Assembly: GCF_014646155.1 (NCBI RefSeq)
Contig: NZ_BMMX01000012.1
Coordinates: 96,402 to 160,401, forward strand
From: Mangrovihabitans endophyticus
GTDB taxonomy: Bacteria > Actinomycetota > Actinomycetes > Mycobacteriales > Micromonosporaceae
Direction: 5' to 3'
DNA length: 64,000 nucleotides
A program made the translations under genes and the position numbers. This document shows, one piece after another, positions 19,754 through 30,571 of the stretch; the stretch's first letter is position 1; each line of letters begins with the position of its first letter. The notes below the pieces were generated by a model, which saw nothing but the letters and a program-made list of their open reading frames with translations, did not search any database and was not told the origin of the DNA.

Positions 19754-20560
19754 TCAGCGGCGGTGGCTGCGCGGCCGATGCGGCTCCTCCGACCCGTCAT
19801 CGTCGTGCACCGCATCGGCCAGGCCGGCGATGCTCGCCGCGGCCACGACGCCGACCGCCGCGGCGGGCCCTGCCTCCGAGGCGGTCCGGCGGGCCTTCCG
19901 CTCCCGAACCGCCTCGATCACGATCGGCAACACCGAGATCAGCACGATCAGCGCGACGACCGGCAGGATGTAGTGGTCGATCTGATCCCCGATGGCGTCG
20001 TAGATCTGCTGGGCCAGGAGATAACCGACCAACAGCACGCCGTCGCACCAGAGAATCGCGCCCACCACGTTCCACAGGAGGAACTTGCGGGCAGACATGC
20101 CGAGCGTGCCGGCCACCGGGTTCAAGAAGGTCCGGACGATCGGGATGAAGCGCGCCAGCACCACGGCCTTGGCCGGTCCGAACTTGTCGAAGTAGTACTC
20201 CGCCTTCTCCACGTATTCCCGCTTGAAGAGCCGGGAGTCGGGCTTGTCGAACATCCGCCGCCCGTAGCGAGCCCCGAGGAAGTGGCCGAGCTGCGCACCC
20301 AGAATCGCGCACAGTGGAGCTCCCACCAGCAGGCCGACCAGCGAAAGTCGGGTGCCGTCACCGAAGAAGGAGTCGGCCACGGGGGAGGACGCGACACCAG
20401 CCAGGAACAGCAGGGAGTCGCCGGGGAAGAAGAACCCGGCGAGGAGGCCGGTCTCGGCGAAGAGCACCACCCAGACTCCGAAGAGTCCGAAGGTGTGCAC
20501 GAGGTCCGTCGGGTCCAGCGGATTGAAAGCCAACTGCTCAGTCAGCGCACGCACGTCCAC
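19754..20560 (-). CDS. DedA family membrane protein
   Basis: 268 residues. The VTT/SNARE-assoc domain shows FGLFGVWVVLFAETGLLAGF, then FFPGDSLLFLAG, GAQLGHFLGARYGRRMF and FARFIPIVRTFLNPVAGTLG-type sequence. A cytoplasmic tail rich in charged residues ends the protein. DedA proteins are proposed lipid flippases/undecaprenyl-phosphate transporters. It diverges from fbaA, as the DedA gene next to fba does in mycobacteria (from memory). A GTG start is assumed; no strong ribosome site is visible. Confidence 0.9.
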   Translation of the reverse strand: MDVRALTEQLAFNPLDPTDLVHTFGLFGVWVVLFAETGLLAGFFFPGDSLLFLAGVASSPVADSFFGDGTRLSLVGLLVGAPLCAILGAQLGHFLGARYGRRMFDKPDSRLFKREYVEKAEYYFDKFGPAKAVVLARFIPIVRTFLNPVAGTLGMSARKFLLWNVVGAILWCDGVLLVGYLLAQQIYDAIGDQIDHYILPVVALIVLISVLPIVIEAVRERKARRTASEAGPAAAVGVVAAASIAGLADAVHDDDGSEEPHRPRSHRR

Positions 20561-20768
20561 GAGGAGCCAGGGTACCGGCCCGGACCTTCAGATGAGCTGT
20601 GTGAACGCTGAGACCAGCACCTCAGCGGTAGTCGTCCACGATCCCGGCGAAATGCCCCACCTCGAACGGGCCGGTTTCCGTCCACGCCGTCGGCTGCGGA
20701 ATACTGCCCGAAGGGGGACAGCGCGGTCCGGGCCCTCATGTCGTACAGAATGATCAAGGAGCCTTTCG

Positions 20769-21794
20769 ATGCCTATCGCTTCGCCTGAGGTCTACCGCGA
20801 GATGCTCGACCGTGCCAAGTCCGGCGCGTTCGCCTATCCCGCGATCAACGTGACGTCCTCGCAGACCCTGAACGCAGCCCTTCAGGGCTTCACCGAGGCG
20901 GGCAGCGACGGCATCATCCAGATCTCCACCGGCGGCGCCGAGTACGTCTCCGGCCCGACCGTCAAGAACATGGTCACCGGGGCGGTGGCGCTGGCCGAGT
21001 TCGCCACCGAGGTGGCCAAGAACTACCCGGTCAACATCGCCCTGCACACCGACCACTGCCCGAAGGACAAGCTGGACAAGTACGTTCGTCCGCTGCTGGC
21101 GATCAGTAAGGAGCGGGTGGCGAACGGCAAGGCGCCGCTGTTCCAGTCGCACATGTGGGACGGTTCGGCCGTGCCGGTCGAGGAGAACCTGCAGATCGCC
21201 GAGGAGCTGCTGACGCTGGCGGCGGCCGCGCACATCGTCCTGGAGATCGAGGTCGGCGTGGTCGGCGGCGAGGAGGACGGCGTCTCCGCCGCGATCGACG
21301 ACAAGCTCTACTCGACGGTCGAGGACGGTCTCGCCACCGCTGCCGCGCTGGGCCTGGGCGAGAAGGGCCGCTACATGACGGCGCTGACCTTCGGCAACGT
21401 GCACGGCGTCTACAAGCCGGGCAACGTCAAGCTCCGCCCGGAGATCCTCAAGGAGATCCAGGAGGCGGTGGGCGCCAAGTACGGCAAGGAGAAGCCGTTC
21501 GACCTGGTGTTCCATGGCGGCTCCGGTTCGCTGCTGTCGGAGATCCACGGTGCTCTCGACTACGGTGTGGTGAAGATGAACATCGACACCGACACGCAGT
21601 ATGCGTTCACCCGCCCGGTCGCGGACCACATGCTCCGCAACTACGACGGCGTGCTGAAGGTGGACGGCGAGGTCGGCAACAAGAAGGCGTACGACCCGCG
21701 TGCCTGGGGCAAGCTGGCCGAGAACGGCCTGGCGAAGCGCGTCGTGGAGGCATGCGAGAACCTCCGGTCGACGGGCACCACTCTCTCGAAGTAA
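20769..21794 (+). CDS. fbaA: Class II fructose-bisphosphate aldolase
   Basis: 341 residues, ATG after AAGGAGCC. Class II zinc aldolase signatures: ALHTDHCPKDKLDKYVRPLL (Zn His and catalytic Asp region), LEIEVGVVGGEEDGV and a C-terminal phosphate-binding LVFHGGSGSLLSEI followed by VVKMNIDTDTQYAFTRPVAD. It catalyses reversible cleavage of fructose-1,6-bisphosphate to DHAP and glyceraldehyde-3-phosphate in glycolysis/gluconeogenesis. Monocistronic with its own terminator. Confidence 0.97.
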   Translation: MPIASPEVYREMLDRAKSGAFAYPAINVTSSQTLNAALQGFTEAGSDGIIQISTGGAEYVSGPTVKNMVTGAVALAEFATEVAKNYPVNIALHTDHCPKDKLDKYVRPLLAISKERVANGKAPLFQSHMWDGSAVPVEENLQIAEELLTLAAAAHIVLEIEVGVVGGEEDGVSAAIDDKLYSTVEDGLATAAALGLGEKGRYMTALTFGNVHGVYKPGNVKLRPEILKEIQEAVGAKYGKEKPFDLVFHGGSGSLLSEIHGALDYGVVKMNIDTDTQYAFTRPVADHMLRNYDGVLKVDGEVGNKKAYDPRAWGKLAENGLAKRVVEACENLRSTGTTLSK

Positions 21795-21804
21795 TCATCC
21801 CATC

Positions 21805-21834
21805 ACGGCCGGTCCCCGTTGGTGGGGCCGGCCG
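21805..21834 (+). terminator. fbaA terminator
   Basis: ACGGCCGGTCCCC pairs with GGGGCCGGCCGT (one bulged T) around a 5-6 nt loop. It begins 11 bp after the fbaA stop. Confidence 0.8.
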
Positions 21835-21903
21835 TCGTCGTGTTGCAGGGCCGCGCCGCGGGATGGGTACGATCGATCACTTCTCCGACGGCTGGAGGTG
21901 ATC

Positions 21904-22419
21904 GTGCTCGGCATTGCGGGATATGAACCCGAGTGGCATCACGACGCCGAGGCCCTGGCCGCCGTCCACCGGCACCGTTTCGTTCGCCTGATCGGGCGCA
22001 AGCTGCGCTCCGGCTGGCTGATGTGGGACATGGCCGAGCGCGGCTGGTTCGCCGACGGTCCGGTGGTGCTGCACTTCGGCTCGACGCAGGTCGAGATCAC
22101 GCACCGCAAGTTCGACGAGTGCGCCATCACCTGGGACCAGATCGATCTGAACGTGCCGATCGACTGGTATGAGCATTTCGACTGGCGCGCCGACCCGACC
22201 GCGGCGCTGCGCAACGCCCGCGGGCGTCCGCTGCGCGCGGTCAACATCATCGAGTTGATCACCGTGGCACAGTGGCGGCCCCGGATCCTGCACGGAGTGG
22301 AGTTCCTCTTCGAAGGCGCCCGGCTGGCCGTCTACAACGCGATGGACGAGAACGGGCTGACCGACGTGCCCGAGGTGGACCTGCCGGTGCACAACTGGCG
22401 CCGGGTGCACGTGGCCTGA
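21904..22419 (+). CDS. Conserved hypothetical protein (171 aa)
   Basis: GTG start five bases after GGAGG; reads LGIAGYEPEWHHDAEALAAV onward. It is soluble and acidic/aromatic, with HFGSTQVEITHRKFDE and a C-terminal VEFLFEGARLAVYNAMDENG. No catalytic motif recognised. It lies between fbaA and the convergent LOG-like gene. The frame could start at 21898, but the ribosome site favours 21904. Function unknown. Confidence 0.7.
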   Translation: MLGIAGYEPEWHHDAEALAAVHRHRFVRLIGRKLRSGWLMWDMAERGWFADGPVVLHFGSTQVEITHRKFDECAITWDQIDLNVPIDWYEHFDWRADPTAALRNARGRPLRAVNIIELITVAQWRPRILHGVEFLFEGARLAVYNAMDENGLTDVPEVDLPVHNWRRVHVA

Positions 22420-22427
22420 CCGGCAGG

Positions 22428-23654
22428 TCAGTCCACCGTCAACGCGTGCATGGCCCGGTCCAGGTCATCCGTCACCACGATGAGGTCCGACTGGTCGCCG
22501 TGCGGCGAATCGGCCAGCAGCGGCCGGAGCAGCGCCTCCACCGGCAGCGCCCGCCAATGCTCGACACCGAGGAAGACGAACGCCCCGGACGGGCCGTCGG
22601 TCCGGTAGAACGTCTTGGTCGCGGCCTGGAAGACCTCCTGCACCGTGCCGGCGCGTCCGGGCGCGAAGACGATGCCGCCGCGGGCCAGCCGAAGGATCGA
22701 GTCCTCGCGCACCGCGTTGGAGAAATATTTGCCGATCTGACCGGCGAACAGGTTCGCCGGCTCGTGGCCGTACAGCCAGGTGGGCAGGGCGAGGCCGCCG
22801 TAGGTGAGCCGGCCGACGAGGTCGTGCGCGGCCGTCGGCGGCGCGGGGAAGGCCGCACGCACCTCGATCGCGGCGGCAGTGTATGGATCGTGGTCCAGGA
22901 AATCCGGAACCGGCGCCAGCATGTCGATCGCGCGGTGCAACTCGGCGGCTGGTCGCGCGGCGAAATAGGCGCCCAAGTTGGCCGCCTCCATCACGCCCGG
23001 ACCGCCGCCGGTGACGATCAACCGGTCGGCGCGGGCCAGCCGCCAGGCGAGCGTCGCGGCCATCCGGTAGGCGTCGGAACCGCGCGGTTCGGCGTGGCCG
23101 CCCATGATGCCCACTGCCCGGTTCGCGGCATGGTCGACCGCCCAGGCGTCGAGGGCCTTGCCCAGTGCGTTGTCGATGCCCGCGTCGTGCAACCGCTGCG
23201 CGATCGCCTCGCGGATGTCCGGCGTCGCCCCGCCGTGCGTCCGGAAGTGCTGGTAGACCCGGGTGTCGTACATCTCGGCGAAGCCGCCCTGCGCGAAGCC
23301 CGAGGCCAGATCGTCCGGGGTGTAGAGGATGGCCGGATGGGTCGGGTAGGGCCGCGTCTCGAACGGCGGCACCAGATGCGCGCCGCGCCGGATCAGATCG
23401 GTCTCCACGTCCGCGTCGGCCAGATGACACCCGACGAACAGCGTTTCCCGTACGTCCACCGCGCTCAGATCCGGCGGATCCTGATCCAACCGGAGGCCGA
23501 GCACGATCAAACCGGCCAGTGACCGTTTCGCCAGGTGGGTGTCGAGTTCGGCGCGCGATTCGATCTCATTCGCGGTGGCGTCGAAGGGTAGGTCACCGGT
23601 GGCTTCGACGGCGAGGTTGCCACGGTGCGCCGGCGCGAATGGATCATCGGACAT
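22428..23654 (-). CDS. LOG-like Rossmann-fold nucleotide-binding protein
   Basis: About 408 residues from ATG 23654 (a longer form to 23681 is possible). A central Rossmann core has RLIVTGGGPGVMEAANLGA (LOG GGGxGxMEA) and VFAPGRAGTVQEVFQAATK, which corresponds to the LOG PGGxGTxxE signature with Arg replacing the second Gly. The N-terminal ~150 residues are extra relative to minimal ~190-residue LOG phosphoribohydrolases. It may hydrolyse or bind nucleotide monophosphates; cytokinin-type activity should not be assumed. Confidence 0.72.
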   Translation of the reverse strand: MSDDPFAPAHRGNLAVEATGDLPFDATANEIESRAELDTHLAKRSLAGLIVLGLRLDQDPPDLSAVDVRETLFVGCHLADADVETDLIRRGAHLVPPFETRPYPTHPAILYTPDDLASGFAQGGFAEMYDTRVYQHFRTHGGATPDIREAIAQRLHDAGIDNALGKALDAWAVDHAANRAVGIMGGHAEPRGSDAYRMAATLAWRLARADRLIVTGGGPGVMEAANLGAYFAARPAAELHRAIDMLAPVPDFLDHDPYTAAAIEVRAAFPAPPTAAHDLVGRLTYGGLALPTWLYGHEPANLFAGQIGKYFSNAVREDSILRLARGGIVFAPGRAGTVQEVFQAATKTFYRTDGPSGAFVFLGVEHWRALPVEALLRPLLADSPHGDQSDLIVVTDDLDRAMHALTVD

Positions 23655-23740
23655 GACTCGTAGCGTATGCCGGGCGGACAACGCGGCACGTCGTACGCCC
23701 CCTCGGGAATCGGTGGCCGCCGGACCGGTTGAATGGAGTC

Positions 23741-24163
23741 ATGCAGAATCTTCTCCCGGAGCCTCCCGCCACGCGCCTGCCCGTCTCCGAGGACGCCGAC
23801 ACGGCGCTCGGAAGGGCAGCGGAGAGTGGCACCGACGCCGCCTACCAGCAGGTCGCGGCGGACTATCCGGCTTACAGCGCGGCCTGGGCCGCACTGGCCG
23901 CGAACGCGCTCGCCGCCGATCAGCCGGTCACCGCGTACGCCTACGCGCGCACCGGCTACCACCGCGGTTTGGACGCGCTGCGCCGCAGCGGCTGGAAGGG
24001 GCACGGACCGGTGCCCTGGTCGCACGAGCCGAACCGCGGATTCCTGCGTTGCTTGCACAGCCTCTCCCAGGCGGCGGCGGCGATCGGCGAGTCGGATGAG
24101 GCGGCGCGCTGCGCCCAGTTCCTGCGCGACAGCGACCCGGCCGCCGCCGACGCCCTGACCTGA
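23741..24163 (+). CDS. DUF3151 family protein
   Basis: 140 residues from the ATG after GGAG. Signature pieces include ALGRAAESGTDAAYQQVAAD, AYAYARTGYHRGLDALRRSG and PVPWSHEPNRGFLRCLHSL. All-helical and TPR-like. It is an actinobacterial protein of unknown function commonly near fba (also in mycobacteria, from memory). It probably acts in the cytosol. Confidence 0.85.
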   Translation: MQNLLPEPPATRLPVSEDADTALGRAAESGTDAAYQQVAADYPAYSAAWAALAANALAADQPVTAYAYARTGYHRGLDALRRSGWKGHGPVPWSHEPNRGFLRCLHSLSQAAAAIGESDEAARCAQFLRDSDPAAADALT

Positions 24164-24217
24164 GCCGCGCCCGCCGTCGGCGCCCCCGCGGTCGATGTGC
24201 CGGTCCGTCGAGCCCAG

Positions 24218-24238
24218 GTCATAGGCACCGACTATGAC
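24218..24238 (+). promoter_or_regulatory. Palindromic LysR-type (T-N11-A) operator before yeiH
   Basis: GTCATAG-N7-CTATGAC is a perfect 7-bp inverted repeat whose inner TCATAG/CTATGA satisfies the T-N11-A rule for LysR-type regulators. It sits ~55 bp before the exporter start, and a LysR gene lies directly downstream of the exporter. Confidence 0.65.
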
Positions 24239-24294
24239 GGTGGGTGCCGGATCGGCGCTACCGCAGGCTTGAGCGCGGCGGAAGCCTGGAACCC

Positions 24295-25326
24295 ATGATC
24301 GTTCTGGCTCCCGCCGACCGCCGCACCGCGCCTGGTCCGGTCGCCGGTCTGGTCGTCGCCGTGCTGCTCGGCCTGGGCGCGACGGCGGCCGGCGCGGCGG
24401 TGCCGGTGATCGGCGCACCGGTCTTCGCGGTGCTCACCGGTGTGGCGCTGAGCCCACTGCTGCGTCGCCGCGCCGCGCTCTGGCATCCAGGTCTGGACTT
24501 CGCCAAGGGCCGGGTGCTGCAGTTCTCCGTGGTGCTCCTGGGCGCGCAGCTTTCGCTCGGCGAGGCGGTCTCGGTGGGCGTCGACTCGCTGCCAGTGATG
24601 CTCGGCACCCTGGCGGTGTGCCTGGCACTCGCCGCCGTCCTGGGCAGGCGCTTGGGCATCGGCCGCGACCTGAGCACGCTGATCGGCGTCGGCACCGGCA
24701 TCTGCGGTGCCTCGGCGATCGCCGCCGTCACGCCGACGATCCGGGCGCGCAGCACCGATGTGGCGTACGCGATCTCCACCATCTTCCTGTGCAACATCGC
24801 CGCGGTGTTGCTCTTTCCGCCCCTGGGCCACGCCCTCGGCCTGGGCCAGGAGGCGTTCGGGCTGTTCGCCGGCACGGCGGTGAACGACACCAGCTCCGTG
24901 GTGGCCGCGGCGAGCACCTACGGGCCGACCGCCGCCCAGCACGCCGTCGTGGTCAAGCTCGTGCGCACCTTGATGATCATTCCGATCGTGCTGGCGCTGG
25001 CCGCGACGGTCCGGCACCGAGACGGCGCCGCGCCGGCGGAAGCGCGGCCGGCCCGCTGGCGTGCAGCCGTGGCGCTGGTGCCGTGGTTCCTGGTCGGGTT
25101 CGTGCTGGTCGCGGCGCTGAACTCGGCCGGGCTGATCCCGGCCGCCGCGCACCCGCCCGCGCACCGGGCCGCCCTGGTGTGCATCGCGGTCGCGCTCGCC
25201 GCCATCGGCCTGTCCACCGACGTGGCCGGTCTGCGCCGGGCTGGGCCCCGTCCGCTGCTGCTCGGCGTGATGCTGTGGGTGGCGGTCAGCGCGACGAGCC
25301 TCGGCCTGCAGGCGCTGACGCTGTGA
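24295..25326 (+). CDS. YeiH family (UPF0324) putative sulfate/anion exporter
   Basis: About 343 residues from ATG 24295 (a GTG at 24244 would add 17). About ten membrane segments. Diagnostic: GRDLSTLIGVGTGICGASAI, VAYAISTIFLCNIAAVLLFP and FAGTAVNDTSSVVAAASTYG, all typical of YeiH/PSE proteins. Substrate is unproven in the family; sulfonate or sulfate export has been suggested. It forms a unit with the LysR gene 13 bp downstream and has a palindromic operator in front. Confidence 0.85.
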   Translation: MIVLAPADRRTAPGPVAGLVVAVLLGLGATAAGAAVPVIGAPVFAVLTGVALSPLLRRRAALWHPGLDFAKGRVLQFSVVLLGAQLSLGEAVSVGVDSLPVMLGTLAVCLALAAVLGRRLGIGRDLSTLIGVGTGICGASAIAAVTPTIRARSTDVAYAISTIFLCNIAAVLLFPPLGHALGLGQEAFGLFAGTAVNDTSSVVAAASTYGPTAAQHAVVVKLVRTLMIIPIVLALAATVRHRDGAAPAEARPARWRAAVALVPWFLVGFVLVAALNSAGLIPAAAHPPAHRAALVCIAVALAAIGLSTDVAGLRRAGPRPLLLGVMLWVAVSATSLGLQALTL

Positions 25327-25339
25327 CAGACTGCCGACG

Positions 25340-26278
25340 ATGCCGTTGCCGCCCTGGATCAGCGACCTTCCGGCCTTGGACCTGCTGTTGTCGGTCGCCG
25401 AGACCGGCAGCGTGGGCCGGGCCGCGCAGGCGCACGGCATCACGCAGCCCAGCGCGAGTGCGCGGATCAACCGGCTGGAGCGTCGGCTGGGCGTCCCGCT
25501 GCTGGTGCGTTCCCGACGGGGAAGCCTGCTCACGCCGGCCGGCGAGGCGGTGGTCGCCTGGACCCACGGCGTCGTCGACGCGGCGCAGGCGTTGGCCGAC
25601 GGAGTGCTCACCCTGCGCGCCGATCGGCAGGCCCGGCTGCGTATCGCGGCCAGCCTCACGGTGGCGGAGTACCTGCTGCCCGCGTGGCTCCTCACGCTGC
25701 GCCGGAGCCATCCCGATCTGGACATCTCGGCGGGCGTCGCGAACAGTGCGGACGTCTGCGTCGCGGTCCGCACCGGCGCGGCCGACCTGGGATTCGTGGA
25801 GTCGCCGGACGTGCCCGCGGACCTGAGCGCCCGCGTGGTGGGAGAGGACCGGCTGGCCCTGGTGGTGGCCGCGGCCTATCCGCTGGCCGCCCGCGCATCG
25901 AGTGGGCTGCGTCTGCGGGACGTGGTGAACCAGCCGCTGCTGCTCCGCGAACCCGGCTCCGGCACGCGGGACACCTTCCTGCTGGCGGTGGAGAACGCGC
26001 TCGGTGCCGCGCCGCATCTTCCGCACGCGACAAGCCTCGGTTCCACCACCACCATCATGGCGACGGTGCGGGCGGGCGGCGGCGTCGGCGTGATCAGCGC
26101 GCGGGCGGCGGCCACCGCGGTCGCCGCGCGGGAACTGGTGGAGCTGGCGGTGACGGACCTGGACGCCCGTCGGCCGCTGCATGCGGTCTGGTTGGGCCGG
26201 ACGCCGACCGGACCGGCTGCGGAGCTGCTCACCGCGGCCCTCGGCGGCCCGACCGGCGCCGCCGCCGAGACCGGCTGA
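25340..26278 (+). CDS. LysR-family transcriptional regulator
   Basis: 312 residues. An N-terminal winged helix (LLLSVAETGSVGRAAQAHGI, then TQPSASARINRLERRLGVPL) is followed by a two-lobed effector-binding domain (LRIAASLTVAEYLLPAWLL and GVGVISARAAATAVAAREL). Start 13 bp after the YeiH stop on the same strand, so it is co-transcribed with its likely target. It resembles YeiE/CysB-type partners of YeiH exporters. It probably binds the inverted repeat at 24218-24238. Confidence 0.88.
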   Translation: MPLPPWISDLPALDLLLSVAETGSVGRAAQAHGITQPSASARINRLERRLGVPLLVRSRRGSLLTPAGEAVVAWTHGVVDAAQALADGVLTLRADRQARLRIAASLTVAEYLLPAWLLTLRRSHPDLDISAGVANSADVCVAVRTGAADLGFVESPDVPADLSARVVGEDRLALVVAAAYPLAARASSGLRLRDVVNQPLLLREPGSGTRDTFLLAVENALGAAPHLPHATSLGSTTTIMATVRAGGGVGVISARAAATAVAARELVELAVTDLDARRPLHAVWLGRTPTGPAAELLTAALGGPTGAAAETG

Positions 26279-26287
26279 TTCGCGGCG

Positions 26288-28156
26288 TCACAGCCCTTCG
26301 GCGACGGCCGCAGCGATCTTCAACCATGCGTCGCGGGTCGGGCCGGACAGGTGGCCGTACCGCAACGGCTCACCCGAGTCGATCAGTTTCTCGTACGGTG
26401 CGAGCAGCACCGCCCGGGTGCGCGCCGCGAAGTGCCGCTGGATGGCGGGCAGGTCGATGTCCTTGCGGGTGGGCGGCATGGACACCACGCTGATGGCCTG
26501 CCGCACCAGGCGCTGGCGTCCGCTCTGCTCCAGGTGGTCGAGCATGCGGGCGGCGGTCTCCGCCGAGTCGTTGCGCGCGGACATGGTGATCACGAGCTGA
26601 TCGGTGGCGTCGATCGCGGCCTGCCAGTTCTGCGCCCGTACGTTGTTCCCGGTGTCCACGAAGATCAGCTTGTAGAACCGGCTGACGATCTCGCGGATCT
26701 CGGCGAACGCGTTGGCGGTGAGCATCTCGCCCGCGGTGGCCGATTCGTCGGAGGCCAGCACGTCGAACATGCCCTCGCCCTGGGCGCGGACGTACTGCGA
26801 CAGATCGCCCACCCGGCCGTGTGCACCCCGGAACAGGTGCAGGTCGCGCATCATGTCGCGGACCGTACGGGCATGGAAGTCCTGCTGCGCGCGCATGCCG
26901 AGGGTGCCCTGGGTCTCGTTGTTGTCCCAGGCGAGCACGTATCCGCCGCGCTTCTGCCCGAAGGTCATCGCGAGCAGCAGCACGGCGACCGTCTTGCCGG
27001 CCCCGCCCTTCGGGTTGACCACGGTGACCTGGCGCAGGCCGCCGAAGTTGCGGCGCACCATCTCGACGTCGCGCTTGTAGTCCAGTTCCCGCCTGCCAGG
27101 CGCGATGCGCAGCAGCCCGAGGGTGGACTTCTGGAGCATGGCGCGCGGACCCATGGTGGCGGTCGGCTCGGCGGGCTTTGCCAGGCGGCGGCGCGCGAAC
27201 TCCTCCGCGGTGGGTGTGTCGCCGGGGTTCCACGGCACCTGCTGGTACGGATCCACCGGCTGATAGGGATCCGCCGGCGGGGGGCCGGCAGAGTGGGGAC
27301 CGGCGGCCGGTGGCGCGGCGGGCGGTGGCGCGGTAGGCGGCGGGCCGGCGGGTGGTGACGCGGCGGGGCGCGCGCGCTGACGCGGAGCGGCCGGCGGTCG
27401 CTGGTCGCCCGCCCCGCGCGGGCCGGGACGGTAGACGGCGCCGTTCCCCGGATCGCCGGCGGCGCCGGGGCCGGGGCCGGGGCCGGGGCCGGGCGGCGGG
27501 GAAACCTCGTCCGGTCGCCGGGCGGGTGCCTCATGCGGTCGCCGGGCCGGTGCGTCCGCCGGACGCCGGGCAGGCGCCGGATCGGACGCGGCCGGGCGCG
27601 CGGTGCCCGTGCCGGACGGACCGACGCGGCCGCGATGTGGGCTGCCCAGCCGGTGCATGTCCACGTCATCATCGGCGGCGGGCGGACTCGCCTCGGTGGG
27701 CTGCCGCTGCGGCGGCTGCGCCCACGGCGAGTCCGCGATGCCCGTGGGCGTGTCCGCCTTGCCCGTCGGGGCATCAGGTCGCGGCGAGTCCGCATCGGCC
27801 GGTTCCTCGGCATGCTGCGGAAGGTGCGGCCAGGCGCCGTTGGCCACGCGCGGCTCCCCGGCCGGCGGCGGCGTCGCGACGTACGGCGGAGGCGGCTGCT
27901 GCGCCGGCGGTTGCGGGCGGGCGGGCGGTTCCGTGGCGCGCTCCGTGGGCCGGTACACGCCATGCTGCTCGGCCCCGCCGGAACGGCCCGGTGGGGTGGA
28001 GGCGGGCGTGGTGGGCCGCGATTCGTGCGGCACCGGCTTCCCGCCGTGCACCGGAGTCTCCAGCTCCTCGGGCGGCCAGAAGGGCTCCACGTCCCGGGCG
28101 GGCGGCGTGGCATTCGTGCCCGGGACGTAGACGCGGTCGGCGTTCTCGTCCTCCAC
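26288..28156 (-). CDS. MinD/ParA-like ATPase with long Pro-rich N-terminus
   Basis: 622 residues from a GTG preceded by GGGGGAGG. The first ~330 residues are Pro/Ala-rich and disordered. The C-terminal ATPase has a deviant Walker A, VVNPKGGAGKTVAVLLLAMT, and VLAWDNNETQGTLGMRAQ. Later KLIFVDTGNNVRAQNW is Walker-B-like and QLVITMSARNDSAETAARML follows. The layout resembles EspI/MinD-like ATPases that accompany actinobacterial type VII secretion, though no ESX genes are in the window. Partitioning, positioning or secretion roles are inferences. Downstream in orientation from the lipid-kinase-like gene. Confidence 0.8.
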   Translation of the reverse strand: MEDENADRVYVPGTNATPPARDVEPFWPPEELETPVHGGKPVPHESRPTTPASTPPGRSGGAEQHGVYRPTERATEPPARPQPPAQQPPPPYVATPPPAGEPRVANGAWPHLPQHAEEPADADSPRPDAPTGKADTPTGIADSPWAQPPQRQPTEASPPAADDDVDMHRLGSPHRGRVGPSGTGTARPAASDPAPARRPADAPARRPHEAPARRPDEVSPPPGPGPGPGPGAAGDPGNGAVYRPGPRGAGDQRPPAAPRQRARPAASPPAGPPPTAPPPAAPPAAGPHSAGPPPADPYQPVDPYQQVPWNPGDTPTAEEFARRRLAKPAEPTATMGPRAMLQKSTLGLLRIAPGRRELDYKRDVEMVRRNFGGLRQVTVVNPKGGAGKTVAVLLLAMTFGQKRGGYVLAWDNNETQGTLGMRAQQDFHARTVRDMMRDLHLFRGAHGRVGDLSQYVRAQGEGMFDVLASDESATAGEMLTANAFAEIREIVSRFYKLIFVDTGNNVRAQNWQAAIDATDQLVITMSARNDSAETAARMLDHLEQSGRQRLVRQAISVVSMPPTRKDIDLPAIQRHFAARTRAVLLAPYEKLIDSGEPLRYGHLSGPTRDAWLKIAAAVAEGL

Positions 28157-28187
28157 TGCTGCAACCTCCCCCAGGTCTCCTACCACT

Positions 28188-30454
<2,267 letters not shown>

Positions 30455-30571
30455 TCAACACGCCTTCCGTCTTACGTGTGATGTACGCGGAGAAGCCCGA
30501 GTACTGGTGGAGTTTACGTGACGGCAGCGTGTGCGACGTGCGGGCGCGGGCGCTGGGTAGGATCTGCGGCC

